Source: Mimachlamys varia
Lineage: Eukaryota; Mollusca; Bivalvia; Pectinida; Pectinidae
DNA length: 64,000 nt
Assembly (NCBI GenBank): GCA_947623455.1
Contig: OX392538.1
Coordinates: 36,936,001-37,000,000 of the forward strand
Direction: 5' to 3'
Made by a program: the position numbers and the translations under genes. Position 1 is the stretch's first letter; the number at the start of each line of letters is the position of its first letter. Under the pieces are notes generated by a model. That model was not told the DNA's origin. It searched no databases and saw only the letters and a list, made by a program, of their open reading frames with translations. This document shows, one piece after another, positions 53,101 through 56,838 of the stretch.

Positions 53101-54515
53101 TACAACAAATTGGATTTCTCCAAGTTCAGGAACAATATTTTGCTTTAACAAAGGGTATACTTCAAATATTACATATTTCAACCTGTTAATTACATTTGAT
53201 GATTCTTTGTGCCATTCTTCATAATTTTGTCGGCAGGATTTTCCCAGAGTATAATTTCAATTATATGTGATAAGAATTTGACCGAAAAAAATGTAAAGCA
53301 TCCCAGCTTTCGCCGGCTTTTCCTCTTTATACTTTAAACTTGCTCAACTGCCCCAAACTTCCAAAAAACTTTTGCATTACGTTATTTCTTATGTATAATA
53401 CACCCGTAATATATATCTACATTTAGTTGCTGTTAGTATAATCTATATATATATATTCATAAATAGTATATCATGTCATATATTTTAGTTCCCTTTCAGT
53501 TATTTTCTAAGTACGTAATTATATCTAGGTGCTGTTACGGTAGTTTTTTGCCGGACAAAAGTGTAACGTAATATACAAACAGCATATACAACAAGACTTA
53601 GTATATTTACATATACATGGTATTTGATACTGATCATATCCACCCTTGTACATCAAATCTTAACTTTATTGTCTGATGATAGGATAGTATACTTCATATA
53701 CTGGTAAATATCTGGTTATAACAACTCTTTAACAGGGAGAAATCATTATTTGTGTGGTGCTGGCTCACTTGAGAGAAGGGGAAATCATTAATTTGTTTTT
53801 GCATAATTATATGAACAGTAAGATTTTAAGTTGTGTTTCAATAAACTTGTAAAGCCTTGATTAAGAATAGTTATTACCTTGGATAAGTATATGAGTGATA
53901 AAATTGCATGGCATGATCAATATTTAGAAAACTGTTTTACTAGTCTACTTTAATGTTTTTATTTCAAAGGTCGAAGAAATTCTTGAATTGCAGTCATTTA
54001 TCTCTTGCATGAACTAAAACACCTTTACACTGAGACAATGATGATGATGATGTTATGCTTTATATAATATCTAATGTATTTTCGCTTTTTACATGAAATG
54101 AACCAATGTAAACAATACACATTTAAATTATGTTTATTATCGTATTTGATTTAAAAAAAAAAAGAAAATAAAAACAACCTTTGCAGCAAAAAGAGAAATT
54201 TTGGAGAGTTGCAAATATATCATTCAAGGTAAAAAAAGAATGCAAAAAATTCATTGTTTTTTTTTTTAAATGATTTTTCAGGAGACATCATTTTCCGGAA
54301 ACAAGATGGTGACACGTACCATTTCATCGACAAGTACGAAGAGTCTCCCCGGAGGTCAGCCTAACATCAGTCACACGATCACCGTGTCCCGCAATAAATC
54401 CGACTCCAGCAGCCGAAACAATGCGGTCAACGGGGATGGGTTGTCACCGTGGCACGTACAGTCTCCGGAGCAACCAGTCGTGCAGCGTAAGGTCACCCTG
54501 ACAACGGAATTATGA
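2714..54515 (+). CDS. EPB41L5: Spliced FERM-domain polarity protein, EPB41L5/EPB41L4B (Yurt) family; complete gene of 19 coding exons
   Basis: Nineteen exons with GT-AG borders and matching phases join into one open frame of 1,081 codons plus stop. Exons: 2714-2857, 20039-20143, 21969-22011, 22972-23050, 23760-23857, 24747-24867, 25478-25565, 27331-27419, 27723-27792, 28387-28556, 30106-30285, 31067-31317, 31863-32063, 32607-32664, 37629-37736, 40947-41018, 42048-42129, 45372-46424, 54282-54515. Residues ~30-325 form a FERM domain (ubiquitin-like F1, helical F2, PH-like F3), seen in [58 protein letters not shown] and [19 protein letters not shown] basic FERM-adjacent block with [17 protein letters not shown] follows. 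These are the hallmarks of the EPB41L5/EPB41L4B/Yurt subfamily. In that family, the protein lies at the lateral cortex, binds the Crumbs tail through FERM, restrains apical identity and is controlled by aPKC. Most invertebrates have a single member, so this may be co-orthologous to both vertebrate genes. The C-terminus TTEL fits a class I PDZ ligand. The exon model comes from splice signals and homology only; no transcript was examined. Confidence 0.93.
3785..4000 (-). mobile_element. tRNA-derived SINE, 5'-truncated copy
   Basis: Reading the minus strand, it matches the body and tail of the SINE at 48047-48297: the TGGGAGGAAAC and GGAGAAAAC phrases, the tail TTTATTTATTTTACAACAAT and the GGTCGGGGAAT B-box neighbourhood are shared. 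The A-box end is missing. It lies in intron 1. Confidence 0.6.
4404..4500 (+). repeat. Three-copy 32-bp tandem repeat
   Basis: The unit contains AATTCCAAATGAAATCTTG and TTTTATATGCT and is repeated three times almost perfectly. It lies in intron 1. Confidence 0.85.
8594..9065 (+). mobile_element. tRNA-derived SINE with a five-fold tandem head
   Basis: Five A-box-like segments (TGGCAGAGTGGTTTAAGC, TGGTCAGGTGGTTAA, TGGCCAGGTGGTTAA, TGGCCGAGTGGTTAAGG, TGGCCAGGTGGTTAA) recur every 59 bp, with one 72-bp spacing caused by a 13-bp insertion. A single B-box-like GGTTGTGAGTTCAAAACCC and a tail ending in AAATAAACCAAACC follow. The fourth head resembles the D-arm of a type II (Ser/Leu-like) tRNA. It is not a functional tRNA, because no acceptor stem closes. 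Confidence 0.75.
10421..10500 (+). repeat. Short member of a dispersed repeat family (with 24437 and 31378)
   Basis: It shares GGAGTGCTTAATA and TTTGAAATCTGAA with the family whose longer copies lie at 24437-24605 (inverted) and 31378-31590. It is too short to classify. Confidence 0.35.
12183..12440. mobile_element. Palindromic MITE split by a nested element with pogo-like right end
   Basis: The left arm AACTCATTTAACCCTGAAAT (12187-12206) and the right half TTCCAGCTTTTGAATTGGAA to GTGAATGAGTT (~12382-12440) belong to the common palindromic MITE. About 170 bp between them end in GAGGTTTGACTGTA, matching the right terminus of the TA-flanked element at 14879-16262. I read this as a later insertion into an older MITE. 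Confidence 0.5.
13590..14295 (+). repeat. 37-bp minisatellite with diverged edges
   Basis: The core unit is ACAGTAAGGTAGACTGTAGC followed by TCATGGCCTAAAGATTT (37 bp), best preserved at ~13925-14280, with looser copies back to 13590. Each unit contains AAGGTAGAC, a mediocre splice-donor look-alike, inside intron 1. Confidence 0.85.
14879..16262. mobile_element. Non-autonomous TA-flanked DNA transposon (Tc1/mariner-pogo-like), 1.38 kb
   Basis: The left end is TA then CAGTCAAACCTG (14877-14890) and the right end CAGGTTTGACTG then TA (16251-16264), a perfect 12-bp terminal inverted repeat with TA duplication. Subterminal repeats such as GGTCGTTATAGACAGG and ACCGGTCGTTAGCCACATTA occur several times near the right end. 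The longest ORF inside is 95 codons and shows no DDE motif, so it depends on a transposase elsewhere. Confidence 0.8.
17232..17545. repeat. Palindromic MITE whose right arm expanded into a 27-bp array
   Basis: 17234-17322 is a MITE copy (AACTCATTCATCCCTGAAAT ... CTTAATTCAGGGGTGAATGA). Its right arm then repeats about nine times at ~27-bp spacing (GTGTCTTAATTCAGGGGTGA with ATGAGAT) up to 17545. Confidence 0.85.
17907..17993. mobile_element. Palindromic MITE copy
   Basis: It runs from AACTCATCCACCCCTGAAAT to TTCAGAGGTGAATGAGTT, with an inner palindrome ATTCCAGCCTTTGAATTGGAA. TTAA abuts both ends. Intron 1. Confidence 0.8.
19045..19997. mobile_element. Pearl-like element: CTGT/CCGT microsatellite plus 158-bp tandem core
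   Basis: The ends are inverted (TATACCCCCCCGC at the left, GCGGGGGGGTATTA at the right). A C-tract hairpin (CCCCCCGCAACGAAGTTAGG) leads into a CTGT/CCGT microsatellite (~19093-19163). Four to five 158-bp units follow, each with TTGTCCGGACAACT, AAACTACTGGATCGATTTCA and TTGCCATGGTAACCAGGTCA; starts recur near 19169, 19329, 19487 and 19645, with a decayed last copy at ~19803. This architecture matches 'pearl' elements described from bivalves. The 77-codon ORFs inside are repeat artefacts. Confidence 0.75.
20039..20143 (+). CDS. EPB41L5: Exon 2, FERM F1
   Basis: It encodes residues 49-83 in phase 0 at both ends. The acceptor is TTTCCAG and the donor GTAAGT. It contains [14 protein letters not shown], the F1 helix-turn characteristic of band 4.1 family proteins. 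It begins about 40 bp after the end of the pearl-like repeat at 19045-19997, so that insertion sits almost against the splice acceptor. Confidence 0.93.
20255..20840 (+). repeat. Diverged repeat dense in AAGGTCA half-sites
   Basis: The phrase CAAGGTCAAGGTCAGTCTT and variants recur at least eight times with TGCTAGCT spacers. TCAAGGTCA is the extended half-site of nuclear receptors such as FTZ-F1/ERR. It lies in intron 2, ~110 bp after exon 2. Any regulatory role is inference; it may simply be a decayed tandem repeat. Confidence 0.5.
21969..22011 (+). CDS. EPB41L5: Exon 3, FERM F1 (43 nt)
   Basis: Short exon encoding [14 protein letters not shown] plus one base. The acceptor is ATTTTCAG and the donor GTAAGT. 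HWLD followed by a basic KKQ stretch is typical of the end of F1 in band 4.1-like 4/5 proteins. It ends in phase 1, completed as Ile by exon 4. Confidence 0.92.
22207..22604. mobile_element. TTAA-flanked MITE (piggyBac-like target site), copy 1
   Basis: The left end is TTAA then AGGCCCAATATACGTAACTT and the right end AAGTTGCGTATATTGGGCCT then TTAA. The TIRs are ~20 bp with one mismatch. The length, ~390 bp, and internal sequence match the inverted copy at 58509-58888. Intron 3. There is no transposase. Confidence 0.8.
22736..22821. mobile_element. Palindromic MITE copy, diverged
   Basis: AATTCAATCACCCATAAAAAT to GTCCTCAGGGGTGAATCA, with inner GAACTATATACCATTCTTTG. It is followed at ~22850-22890 by a right-end fragment of the TTAA MITE (AATATTGGGCCTTTAA). 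Confidence 0.6.
22972..23050 (+). CDS. EPB41L5: Exon 4, FERM F1/F2 boundary
   Basis: It encodes [18 protein letters not shown] and NLHEELTR. FRVKFYPxDPxxLxEExTR is a strongly conserved FERM stretch where F1 passes into F2. The acceptor is TTTGCAG and the donor GTATGT; the closing AG is completed to Arg by the first base of exon 5. Confidence 0.94.
23760..23857 (+). CDS. EPB41L5: Exon 5, FERM F2
   Basis: It encodes [18 protein letters not shown] and [14 protein letters not shown]. YxFFLQLKxDLLSGRL is the first helix of the F2 lobe. The acceptor is TGTTTCAG and the donor GTAAGC. Phase runs from 2 to 1. Confidence 0.94.
23920..24370. mobile_element. TA-flanked MITE, 451 bp
   Basis: The left end is TA then CAGTGCACTCCTCTTTATATCA, the right end GTGGAATCCACTG then TA. 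The inverted ends match with several changes (CAGTGGATTCCACTTAATAT read inward from the right). Internal phrases like 'ATTAAGAGGAAT' repeat. A Tc1/mariner-type target (TA) is inferred. It follows exon 5 by 62 bp. Confidence 0.6.
24437..24605 (-). repeat. Dispersed repeat copy (family with 31378)
   Basis: Read on the minus strand, GTGCTTAATATAACTG, CCATCTGAAATCTTGGAAA and AAGTGTGTTTTAGTT parallel 31378-31590 on the plus strand. It is unclassified. Confidence 0.45.
24747..24867 (+). CDS. EPB41L5: Exon 6, FERM F2
   Basis: It encodes [19 protein letters not shown] and [27 protein letters not shown] is a band 4.1 family landmark. The acceptor is TTTACAG. The donor GTTTGT is weaker than the others; read-through would add about 27 codons (RFVTHDLV...) before a stop, so a truncated product is formally possible but not supported by homology. 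Confidence 0.93.
25006..25095. mobile_element. Palindromic MITE copy, diverged
   Basis: ATCATTTACCCCTGAGGACAC to AAGGGTGAATGAGTTAA. It lies 140 bp after exon 6. Confidence 0.65.
25128..25320 (+). mobile_element. tRNA-derived SINE with lost B box
   Basis: TGCCGTAGTGGATTGTGCAC corresponds to the A-box region. GTGAAAAGGTATGATGTCACC, TGGGTTTCCTCCAGGTACTCC and the final GTGATTAAATAAAACTTG match the body of the SINE at 48047-48297 read in its own direction. The segment with the B box is deleted. Confidence 0.6.
25478..25565 (+). CDS. EPB41L5: Exon 7, FERM F2
   Basis: It encodes [20 protein letters not shown] then YGVDMHSVM. The [26 protein letters not shown] block is the most diagnostic FERM signature in this gene. 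The acceptor is TATTCAG and the donor GTAGGT. It ends in phase 0. Confidence 0.95.
26037..27120. mobile_element. Pearl-like element: ATT microsatellite plus 128-bp tandem core
   Basis: The left end GTCCCCCAAACGAAGTGGGG and right end AGTTTGGGGGAC are inverted. A (TTA)n microsatellite (~26080-26115) follows the left end. Five copies of a 128-bp unit begin at 26409, 26537, 26665, 26793 and 26921 (CTGATTGGTCGAAATTTATA ... TCAACATGGCCGCTATTTCC). The segment AAACTACTGGACGGATCTTC matches AAACTACTGGATCGATTTCA in the element at 19045-19997, so the two are related families. Intron 7. Confidence 0.75.
27194..27276. mobile_element. Palindromic MITE copy close to exon 8
   Basis: AACTCATTAACCCCTGAAGA to TTAGGGATGAGTT, with TTAA at both ends. 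It ends 54 bp before exon 8, so it abuts the branch-point region of intron 7. Confidence 0.75.
27331..27419 (+). CDS. EPB41L5: Exon 8, FERM F3 (PH-like)
   Basis: It encodes [19 protein letters not shown] and [11 protein letters not shown], the first strands of the F3 lobe. The acceptor is ATTTTCAG and the donor GTGAGT. The closing TG is completed to Trp by exon 9. Confidence 0.94.
27723..27792 (+). CDS. EPB41L5: Exon 9, FERM F3
   Basis: It encodes [20 protein letters not shown] with DNE following. LTLVVVEDD is characteristic of the EPB41L5/EPB41L4B/Yurt subfamily. The acceptor follows a T-rich tract and the donor is GTTTGC. It ends in phase 0. Confidence 0.93.
28055..28142. mobile_element. 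Palindromic MITE copy
   Basis: AACTCATTCACCCCTAAAGA to TTTCAGGGATAAATGTGTT. Intron 9. Confidence 0.75.
28194..28335 (+). repeat. 39-bp tandem repeat, 3-4 copies
   Basis: The unit is ACAAAAACTTGTTTCATAAT then TAAAGTAAAGTAGGAAATT (39 bp). It ends ~50 bp before exon 10. Confidence 0.85.
28387..28556 (+). CDS. EPB41L5: Exon 10, end of FERM F3
   Basis: It encodes [20 protein letters not shown] and [20 protein letters not shown], then [19 protein letters not shown] and [18 protein letters not shown] form the last strands and C-terminal helix of F3. The acceptor is TTCTAG and the donor GTATAT. A (GTCA)n run starts 34 bp after the donor. The FERM fold ends here, near residue 325. Confidence 0.94.
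28591..28619 (+). repeat. (GTCA)n microsatellite
   Basis: About seven perfect GTCA units lie in intron 10, 34 bp after the exon 10 donor. Confidence 0.9.
28665..29066. mobile_element. MITE of 402 bp with an intact 9-bp target duplication (hAT/Mutator-like)
   Basis: ATAATTCAC at 28656-28664 is repeated exactly at 29067-29075. The ends between them are inverted: TAGAGCTGGGTATC left and ACCGCCCAGCCCT right. Inside are several GTACGTACCACGGTATACC phrases on both strands. There is no ORF of note. The intact duplication points to a fairly recent insertion. A duplication of 8-9 bp suits hAT or Mutator-type transposition. Confidence 0.75.
29183..29345. mobile_element. Small MITE with CAGGGCTTTTTCTCGTCGG end
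   Basis: The left end CAGGGCTTTTTCTCGTCG and right end GAGCCCTG are inverted. A G-run (29325-29337) lies just inside the right end. It shares its left terminus with the nested insert at 36492-36672. Confidence 0.5.
29690..30015 (+). repeat. ~330-bp dispersed repeat, copy adjacent to exon 11
   Basis: It contains TATCTAATAGTGTCTTCAGT, AATATCAAAATATTAGCC, GGCAGCTTTTGATTTTCC and AAAAATATCACTTTTATAGA in the same order as the inverted copy at 61445-61800. Several internal stretches are self-complementary. Confidence 0.7.
30106..30285 (+). CDS. EPB41L5: Exon 11, FERM-adjacent region and charged coil
   Basis: It encodes [20 protein letters not shown] and [11 protein letters not shown], followed by a highly charged helix ([20 protein letters not shown]). 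The FERM-adjacent block of this family contains aPKC/PKC-type sites; RRSVRF and RKGSQR fit R-x-S/basic phosphoacceptor contexts. The acceptor is TTTTATAG and the donor GTATGT. A dispersed repeat copy (29690-30015) ends about 90 bp upstream. Confidence 0.9.
31067..31317 (+). CDS. EPB41L5: Exon 12, disordered linker
   Basis: It encodes [20 protein letters not shown] followed by a Pro/Ser/Lys-rich stretch ([17 protein letters not shown]...). It has several SP/TP sites and no recognised domain. The acceptor is TTTCTTCCAG and the donor GTTTGG is weak; read-through would stop after GLDNK at about 31334. Confidence 0.85.
31378..31590 (+). repeat. Dispersed repeat copy (family with 24437 and 10421)
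   Basis: TCCATTTGAAATCTTAGAAA, AAGTGTGTTTTCAT and AAGGTGGGTGTGCACTTATT match the inverted copy at 24437-24605. It begins just after exon 12. Confidence 0.45.
31863..32063 (+). CDS. EPB41L5: Exon 13, conserved linker motif
   Basis: It encodes [20 protein letters not shown] and a segment ending [19 protein letters not shown]. The [15 protein letters not shown] motif is, as I recall it, shared by EPB41L5-like proteins downstream of the FERM-adjacent region and looks like an amphipathic helix. The acceptor is CCCTATTTCAG and the donor GTGGGA. Confidence 0.88.
32131..32370. mobile_element. Composite of two palindromic MITEs joined by a fixed spacer
   Basis: Two MITEs lie at 32131-32217 and 32282-32370. 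The spacer between them (AGCTACCTAAATATG, TTTTGTCTGAGGAAAC, TATCAAGTTTTGGCCTATGA) recurs around the MITE pair at 57670-57942. The pair may therefore move or duplicate as one unit. Confidence 0.65.
32607..32664 (+). CDS. EPB41L5: Exon 14, acidic linker (58 nt)
   Basis: It encodes [19 protein letters not shown], an acidic tract. The acceptor is GTTTCCAG and the donor GTAAGG. It ends in phase 2 after AG, which allows joining either to the 21-nt microexon at 33473 or to exon 15. Confidence 0.85.
33473..33493 (+). CDS. EPB41L5: Candidate 21-nt in-frame microexon (RVKRPYFF insertion)
   Basis: These 21 nt lie between a strong acceptor (CTCTTTCATCCAG) and a perfect donor (GTAAGT). The phase matches exon 14 (ends AG) and exon 15 (begins C). 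Inclusion replaces one Ser with RVKRPYFF, a net gain of seven residues, with no stop. It would be a cassette microexon between the acidic and Ser/Asp-rich linker exons. This is a prediction from splice signals and phase; chance occurrence in a 5 kb intron cannot be excluded. Confidence 0.55.
34247..36300 (+). repeat. 43-bp minisatellite, about 48 copies, with 473-bp higher-order period
   Basis: The unit is AAGGTTGATCTCAACACCAT followed by GTTATATATCGTACCACAGACCT without its last three bases in the 43-bp phase. Variant positions (CTCAAC/CTCTAC/CTCCAC/CTCACC, ATG/GTG) recur 11 units apart: ATTGTACCAC at 34621 and 35094, and GGTGGATCTC at 34768 and 35241. A 217-bp duplication with a 2-bp insert (GATATCAAAACACC at 35890 and 36107) marks another event. 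It lies wholly within intron 14. Confidence 0.93.
36431..36710. mobile_element. Palindromic MITE interrupted by a second MITE
   Basis: The left half (36431-36491: AGCTTAACCATTCACC ... GGTTGGAATAGTT) and right half (36673-36710: ATAGTTGGTTATGAAAC ... GTTAAAG) belong to the common palindrome. The insert (36492-36672) starts CAGGGCTTTTTCTG and ends GAGATAAAGCCCT, inverted ends as in 29183-29345. ATAGTT is repeated on both sides of the insert, a likely target duplication. Confidence 0.65.
37629..37736 (+). CDS. EPB41L5: Exon 15, Ser/Asp-rich linker
   Basis: It encodes [20 protein letters not shown] and [16 protein letters not shown]. The acidic serine run fits CK2-type phosphorylation. The acceptor is GCTTACAG, preceded by pyrimidines, and the donor GTATAT. 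It follows the 2 kb minisatellite in intron 14 by about 1.3 kb. Confidence 0.85.
38487..38572. mobile_element. Palindromic MITE copy, well preserved
   Basis: AACTTATTTACCCCTGACAT to GTCTTCAGGGGTGAAAGAGTT, with inner ATTCCAACCTTGGAATTGGAA. Intron 15. Confidence 0.8.
40678..40769. mobile_element. Palindromic MITE copy
   Basis: AATTCATTCACCCCTGACAT to ATTCAGGGGTGAATGAGTT. It ends ~180 bp before exon 16. Confidence 0.8.
40947..41018 (+). CDS. EPB41L5: Exon 16, linker (72 nt, phase-symmetric)
   Basis: It encodes [19 protein letters not shown] with GVNHTG. The acceptor is TTGTTCCACAG and the donor GTAAGT. Its length is a multiple of three with phase 2 at both ends, so it could be skipped without frame change. 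Confidence 0.82.
41126..41275. repeat. Long imperfect hairpin (~70-bp arms)
   Basis: The left arm has AGCATTGATGACAATTTTTT, GTATGAAAAAATTTTGTTTG and CAAACTGTATGAATCC. The right arm is its reverse complement with scattered changes (GGATTCTTACAAAGTTTG, CAAGCAAAATTTTTTCATAA, TTGACATCAACGCT). The loop is under 10 nt. It lies in intron 16, transcribed with the gene. Confidence 0.75.
42048..42129 (+). CDS. EPB41L5: Exon 17, conserved LTPPP motif
   Basis: It encodes [20 protein letters not shown] then PPSSITKQ. The acceptor is GTTTTAG and the donor GTACGA. It ends in phase 0 after CAG, so it can join exon 18 (NPF-rich) or directly the terminal exon 19, both of which start in phase 0. Confidence 0.85.
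42347..42585 (+). repeat. 43-bp tandem repeat, five copies
   Basis: The unit is GGGGGCTTGATTTACGAGAC followed by TTAACCCAATATGGATGTTACTT without going beyond 43 bp. Units differ by a few bases. It is unrelated in sequence to the 43-bp array at 34247. Intron 17. Confidence 0.88.
42586..45371 (+). other. Remainder of intron 17, AT-rich
   Basis: Long A and T runs and (TA)n occur throughout (for example near 43800-43960 and 44550-44620). I see no exon, hairpin element or tandem array here. The last 25 bp form the acceptor region of exon 18. Confidence 0.5.
45372..46424 (+). CDS. EPB41L5: Exon 18, large NPF-motif and proline/serine-rich exon (1,053 nt)
   Basis: It encodes residues 654-1004 in phase 0 at both ends. 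The upstream acceptor ends AATGAACAG and the donor is GTAAGT. It is disordered and rich in Pro, Ser and Thr. Four NPF tripeptides lie at residues ~817, 834, 859 and 874, three as NPFAAP and the last as [12 protein letters not shown] is the ligand of EH domains (EHD, Eps15, intersectin), and acidic residues after NPF favour EHD-type domains. Other linear motifs are RPPPPNR and [10 protein letters not shown] (SH3-ligand-like) and several SKIPxP/SRIPKL repeats, like SxIP microtubule-end motifs but not tested. Codon use is GC-richer than the flanks, as expected of real coding sequence. Skipping it gives a 730-aa protein. Read-through of the donor adds 19 residues, then a stop at 46484. Confidence 0.88.
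46619..46721. mobile_element. Short palindromic element, GGCCC...TTTCATCA type
   Basis: GGCCCCGGTTTCATCACGTT to AACGTTGATGAAATCAGGGCC, arms of ~45 bp around a short centre (CCTTAA repeated). It folds as one hairpin. It lies ~195 bp after the NPF exon. Confidence 0.75.
46776..46840 (+). repeat. Relic of TA-flanked element terminus
   Basis: AACCTGTTTATAAAGACCACC and repeated AGAGACCACC phrases echo the left end of 14879-16262 (AACCTGTCTATAAAGACCGC). Only a fragment remains. Confidence 0.4.
48047..48297 (-). mobile_element. tRNA-derived SINE, near full length, minus strand
   Basis: On the minus strand it starts GGTCGGGTGGCGCAGTGGAC (A-box), then GGGGTTCAATTCCCCGACC (B-box), the body GTGAAAAGGTATGGAGTCACC and TTTTCTCCGGGTACTCCCG, and the tail ATTTTATTTATT-type. 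The promoter boxes are well preserved, so this is the best copy of its family in the window. It lies in intron 18, antisense to the gene. Confidence 0.78.
49100..49585 (-). repeat. 26-bp minisatellite, ~18 units including diverged edges
   Basis: The plus-strand unit is GGAATCCAGGCATAGTGGCC then AAGGGT (26 bp), with variants GGACAGAATTGTGGCATAGT. Three minus-strand frames are all open across it because the unit has no stop in any register; this is not evidence of coding. Confidence 0.88.
52262..52705 (+). repeat. 37-bp minisatellite, about 12 units
   Basis: The unit is AACTCAATGAGTCGGAGAAA then GAAACAATAATATATTT (37 bp), with indels in later copies. Intron 18. Confidence 0.88.
54282..54515 (+). 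CDS. EPB41L5: Exon 19, terminal coding exon ending in PDZ-ligand TTEL
   Basis: It encodes [20 protein letters not shown] and a Ser/Asn-rich segment, ending [11 protein letters not shown] and TGA. The acceptor is a T-run plus TTTTCAG, phase 0. The last four residues, T-T-E-L, match a class I PDZ ligand (S/T-x-hydrophobic). Ser/Thr in the tail could switch PDZ binding by phosphorylation; that is inference. Confidence 0.88.
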   Translation, partial: ETSFSGNKMVTRTISSTSTKSLPGGQPNISHTITVSRNKSDSSSRNNAVNGDGLSPWHVQSPEQPVVQRKVTLTTEL

Positions 54516-56740
54516 AGATGTTCTTTATCATCAACATTTTTGTTCTTGCGATTTACCCCTGAAAATGCATTACAATTTGAATGGTCAGTTTTTTTTTCGC
54601 CTTTCTGATTTGTGACGAAGATACAATATGAGTGAAAGTGTTTCTGTATTTTGAGCTGTTGGAAAAATTGGGTTGATGATGCCAAAGATGAAGGAGAATA
54701 TTTTCAACTTTGGCAATTAAACAGATTTACAAGTGGAAGATAACTAACTTGCATGTTCACATATTTCATCAAAATGTCACAGTTTGCGAAATATGAATTA
54801 TTGATCAAATCTTCAGCAAGTTTATCTGACATAAAGAAATGCAAGTATAATTATGTGGATCTTTTCAAAGTGTTTTTTGTAGGAAGAACAAGATTTTTGA
54901 CAAGAGTTCTGGAGATGTATAAGAGTTGTGAACATTTAGCATTGCTGTGGTTTAAAGGTAGTCTAGGGAAAAAACAGTTGTTGTAAATTGAACTTGGATT
55001 TCAGTTGTGGAATGCTGGATTTTCTTCAACTATTATTCACAACTGATTATAACTCTACAATTGTTTTGCTGCCTTCCTCGAATTTGCTGCCTTCCTCGAA
55101 AATTAAATATGTTGGAAGGAATCTATTGTTGAAATCATTGCAATGCGTATTGGGAAAAGGGTTGCTTTTTTGTTACTTTCTTGTGAAACAATTTTTAAAA
55201 GAAGGATAACTTGAATCTTGTCATTTTGGTCTTATGTCCATTGATTTAGGGCAGGTTTACATATTTTATAAAACAATGTTATCCTTCATCATCTTTTAAA
55301 AGCATAAAACTGTTATAAATTAAATCAATTTTCAATTCTTATTTTACAAATTATATTTAGTTTTGAAGAAATGGTTACGACCTAATTTCAACACATACAG
55401 GTTGCCAGCTTTTCGGTTCGTTTTTATGATTTAACTTTTTAGTGAACAATACGTCTTTTTATTAAGGTTGCCCTATGTATAATTATGGTATTTCTATATT
55501 AATTAATGGCAACCAAAAATAAACATATCAATATTGATGTAACATTGTATAACAATTTAATACAGTGTATTTTTAGAATTTGTATACAAAATATTGGAAT
55601 TTGAATATATAGATACATATCAAATTTGTATTTGGCTTTTGACTGTTACGCCTGTCATGTCAAATATTCTTTTCTACACTTTCATGTTTTTATCTTGTTA
55701 ACTCTCATAAAATTTAATTTTACAGCATGGAAGATTTTTTTTTCATGATAATGAATATTGTGTATTTTGAGAATATGACGAATTCCTGCTCTGCATGTAT
55801 TAAACCTTTATTATACACAGCTACTACGTTATATATTATCAAAGCTTAAACTGTGAAAAAAGGGTTATTTTTCGGCCTAAGGTTCTATTTTACCAAATAT
55901 GTTTGAATTCACACATTGCGTAGGAGTATCAGTTGAAGAAATATGTGTGAGAGCAAGTTTTTCCCAGAAATTTTGGATCAAAGATATAGTTCTGTAAACA
56001 ATTCAAAAGACTATACCATCATTGATTTATATGTTTCAGTACAAAGTTATTTGTGAGATTGAAACAAAGTATGTTGATCTAGTCATGCATTGACTTCAAA
56101 TTTCATTGTTTTGAATATGCAGTATAATAATCGGAGGAGAAGTATATTTGGTTGGAGCCGTTCAGAAATATCAAATGTCTTGAGCCAAACAAACAATGGG
56201 TCAAACACATGTGTATATAAAAAGTAAATGGAATGTTTACCAGGGTGGCCGTAGGTTTTCCGAGAAATTTTTATCGTTGACCAATTTGACCTCAAGATTA
56301 AGCGGTCAGTTTCTATTGGATTAATCGGAAGAATGGGATGACTCCTGATTGACCAGTAAGAAATCATTATCATCTCAATGGAAATATTTTTATGAATCTT
56401 AATTGAAATTAATTAAAACTGTTGCCTTCCTTTTTGATACTGTAAATACTGGAAATAAATCATGTCATATAAAGGAACAGTGATAAAATTGAGGACCATT
56501 TTCATGATGTCCTTCTCATGCTCTTACTCAGGTTCTGCGCTCAATCCAATTTCTTATTTGTGAACTCAGAAAACTTTTGATCTTGTTAATAGATGAGTTT
56601 GGGGGAAAAAACGGAGATGTTTGGAGACAACTTTCATATTCCTTGTTAGGACTTGACATTTGATTTTCCTTTCGATTTTACCTCACATTACCAAGTTGAT
56701 GGGTTGAGCTCAAAATCCGTGCTTGTGCATGAGGACGGTT
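54516..56740 (+). other. Presumed 3' UTR and flank
   Basis: AT-rich sequence after the TGA. It contains a weak MITE-arm remnant (54553-54590, TTTACCCCTGAAAATGCATT), a 17-bp direct repeat TTGCTGCCTTCCTCGAA at ~55066, and AATAAA at 55518 and 56454. The short ORFs at 54753-54986 and 54988-55209 show no domain and I do not call them genes. Confidence 0.5.
55518..55523 (+). terminator. Candidate polyadenylation signal AATAAA
   Basis: It is the first canonical AATAAA I see after the stop at 54515, about 1 kb downstream, in AT-rich sequence. A second lies at 56454-56459. Either could end the 3' UTR; the hexamer is common by chance in AT-rich DNA. Confidence 0.3.
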
Positions 56741-56838
56741 GATTCACCCCTGAAATCTCATAATGAACTATTCCAACCTCAGAATTGGAACCTAAGAATT
56801 GGAAGAGTTCAAATGTGTCTTCAGGGGTGAATGAGTTA
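56741..56838. mobile_element. Palindromic MITE with a 15-bp internal duplication
   Basis: GATTCACCCCTGAAATCTCA to GTCTTCAGGGGTGAATGAGTT. AGAATTGGAA occurs twice in the centre, lengthening this copy. Confidence 0.78.

Noticed and set aside
54753..55209. Two consecutive ORFs (77 and 73 codons) after the stop of the main gene
   Set aside because: They lie in the presumed 3' UTR, show no domain or conserved motif and have biased AT codons; chance ORFs are likely.
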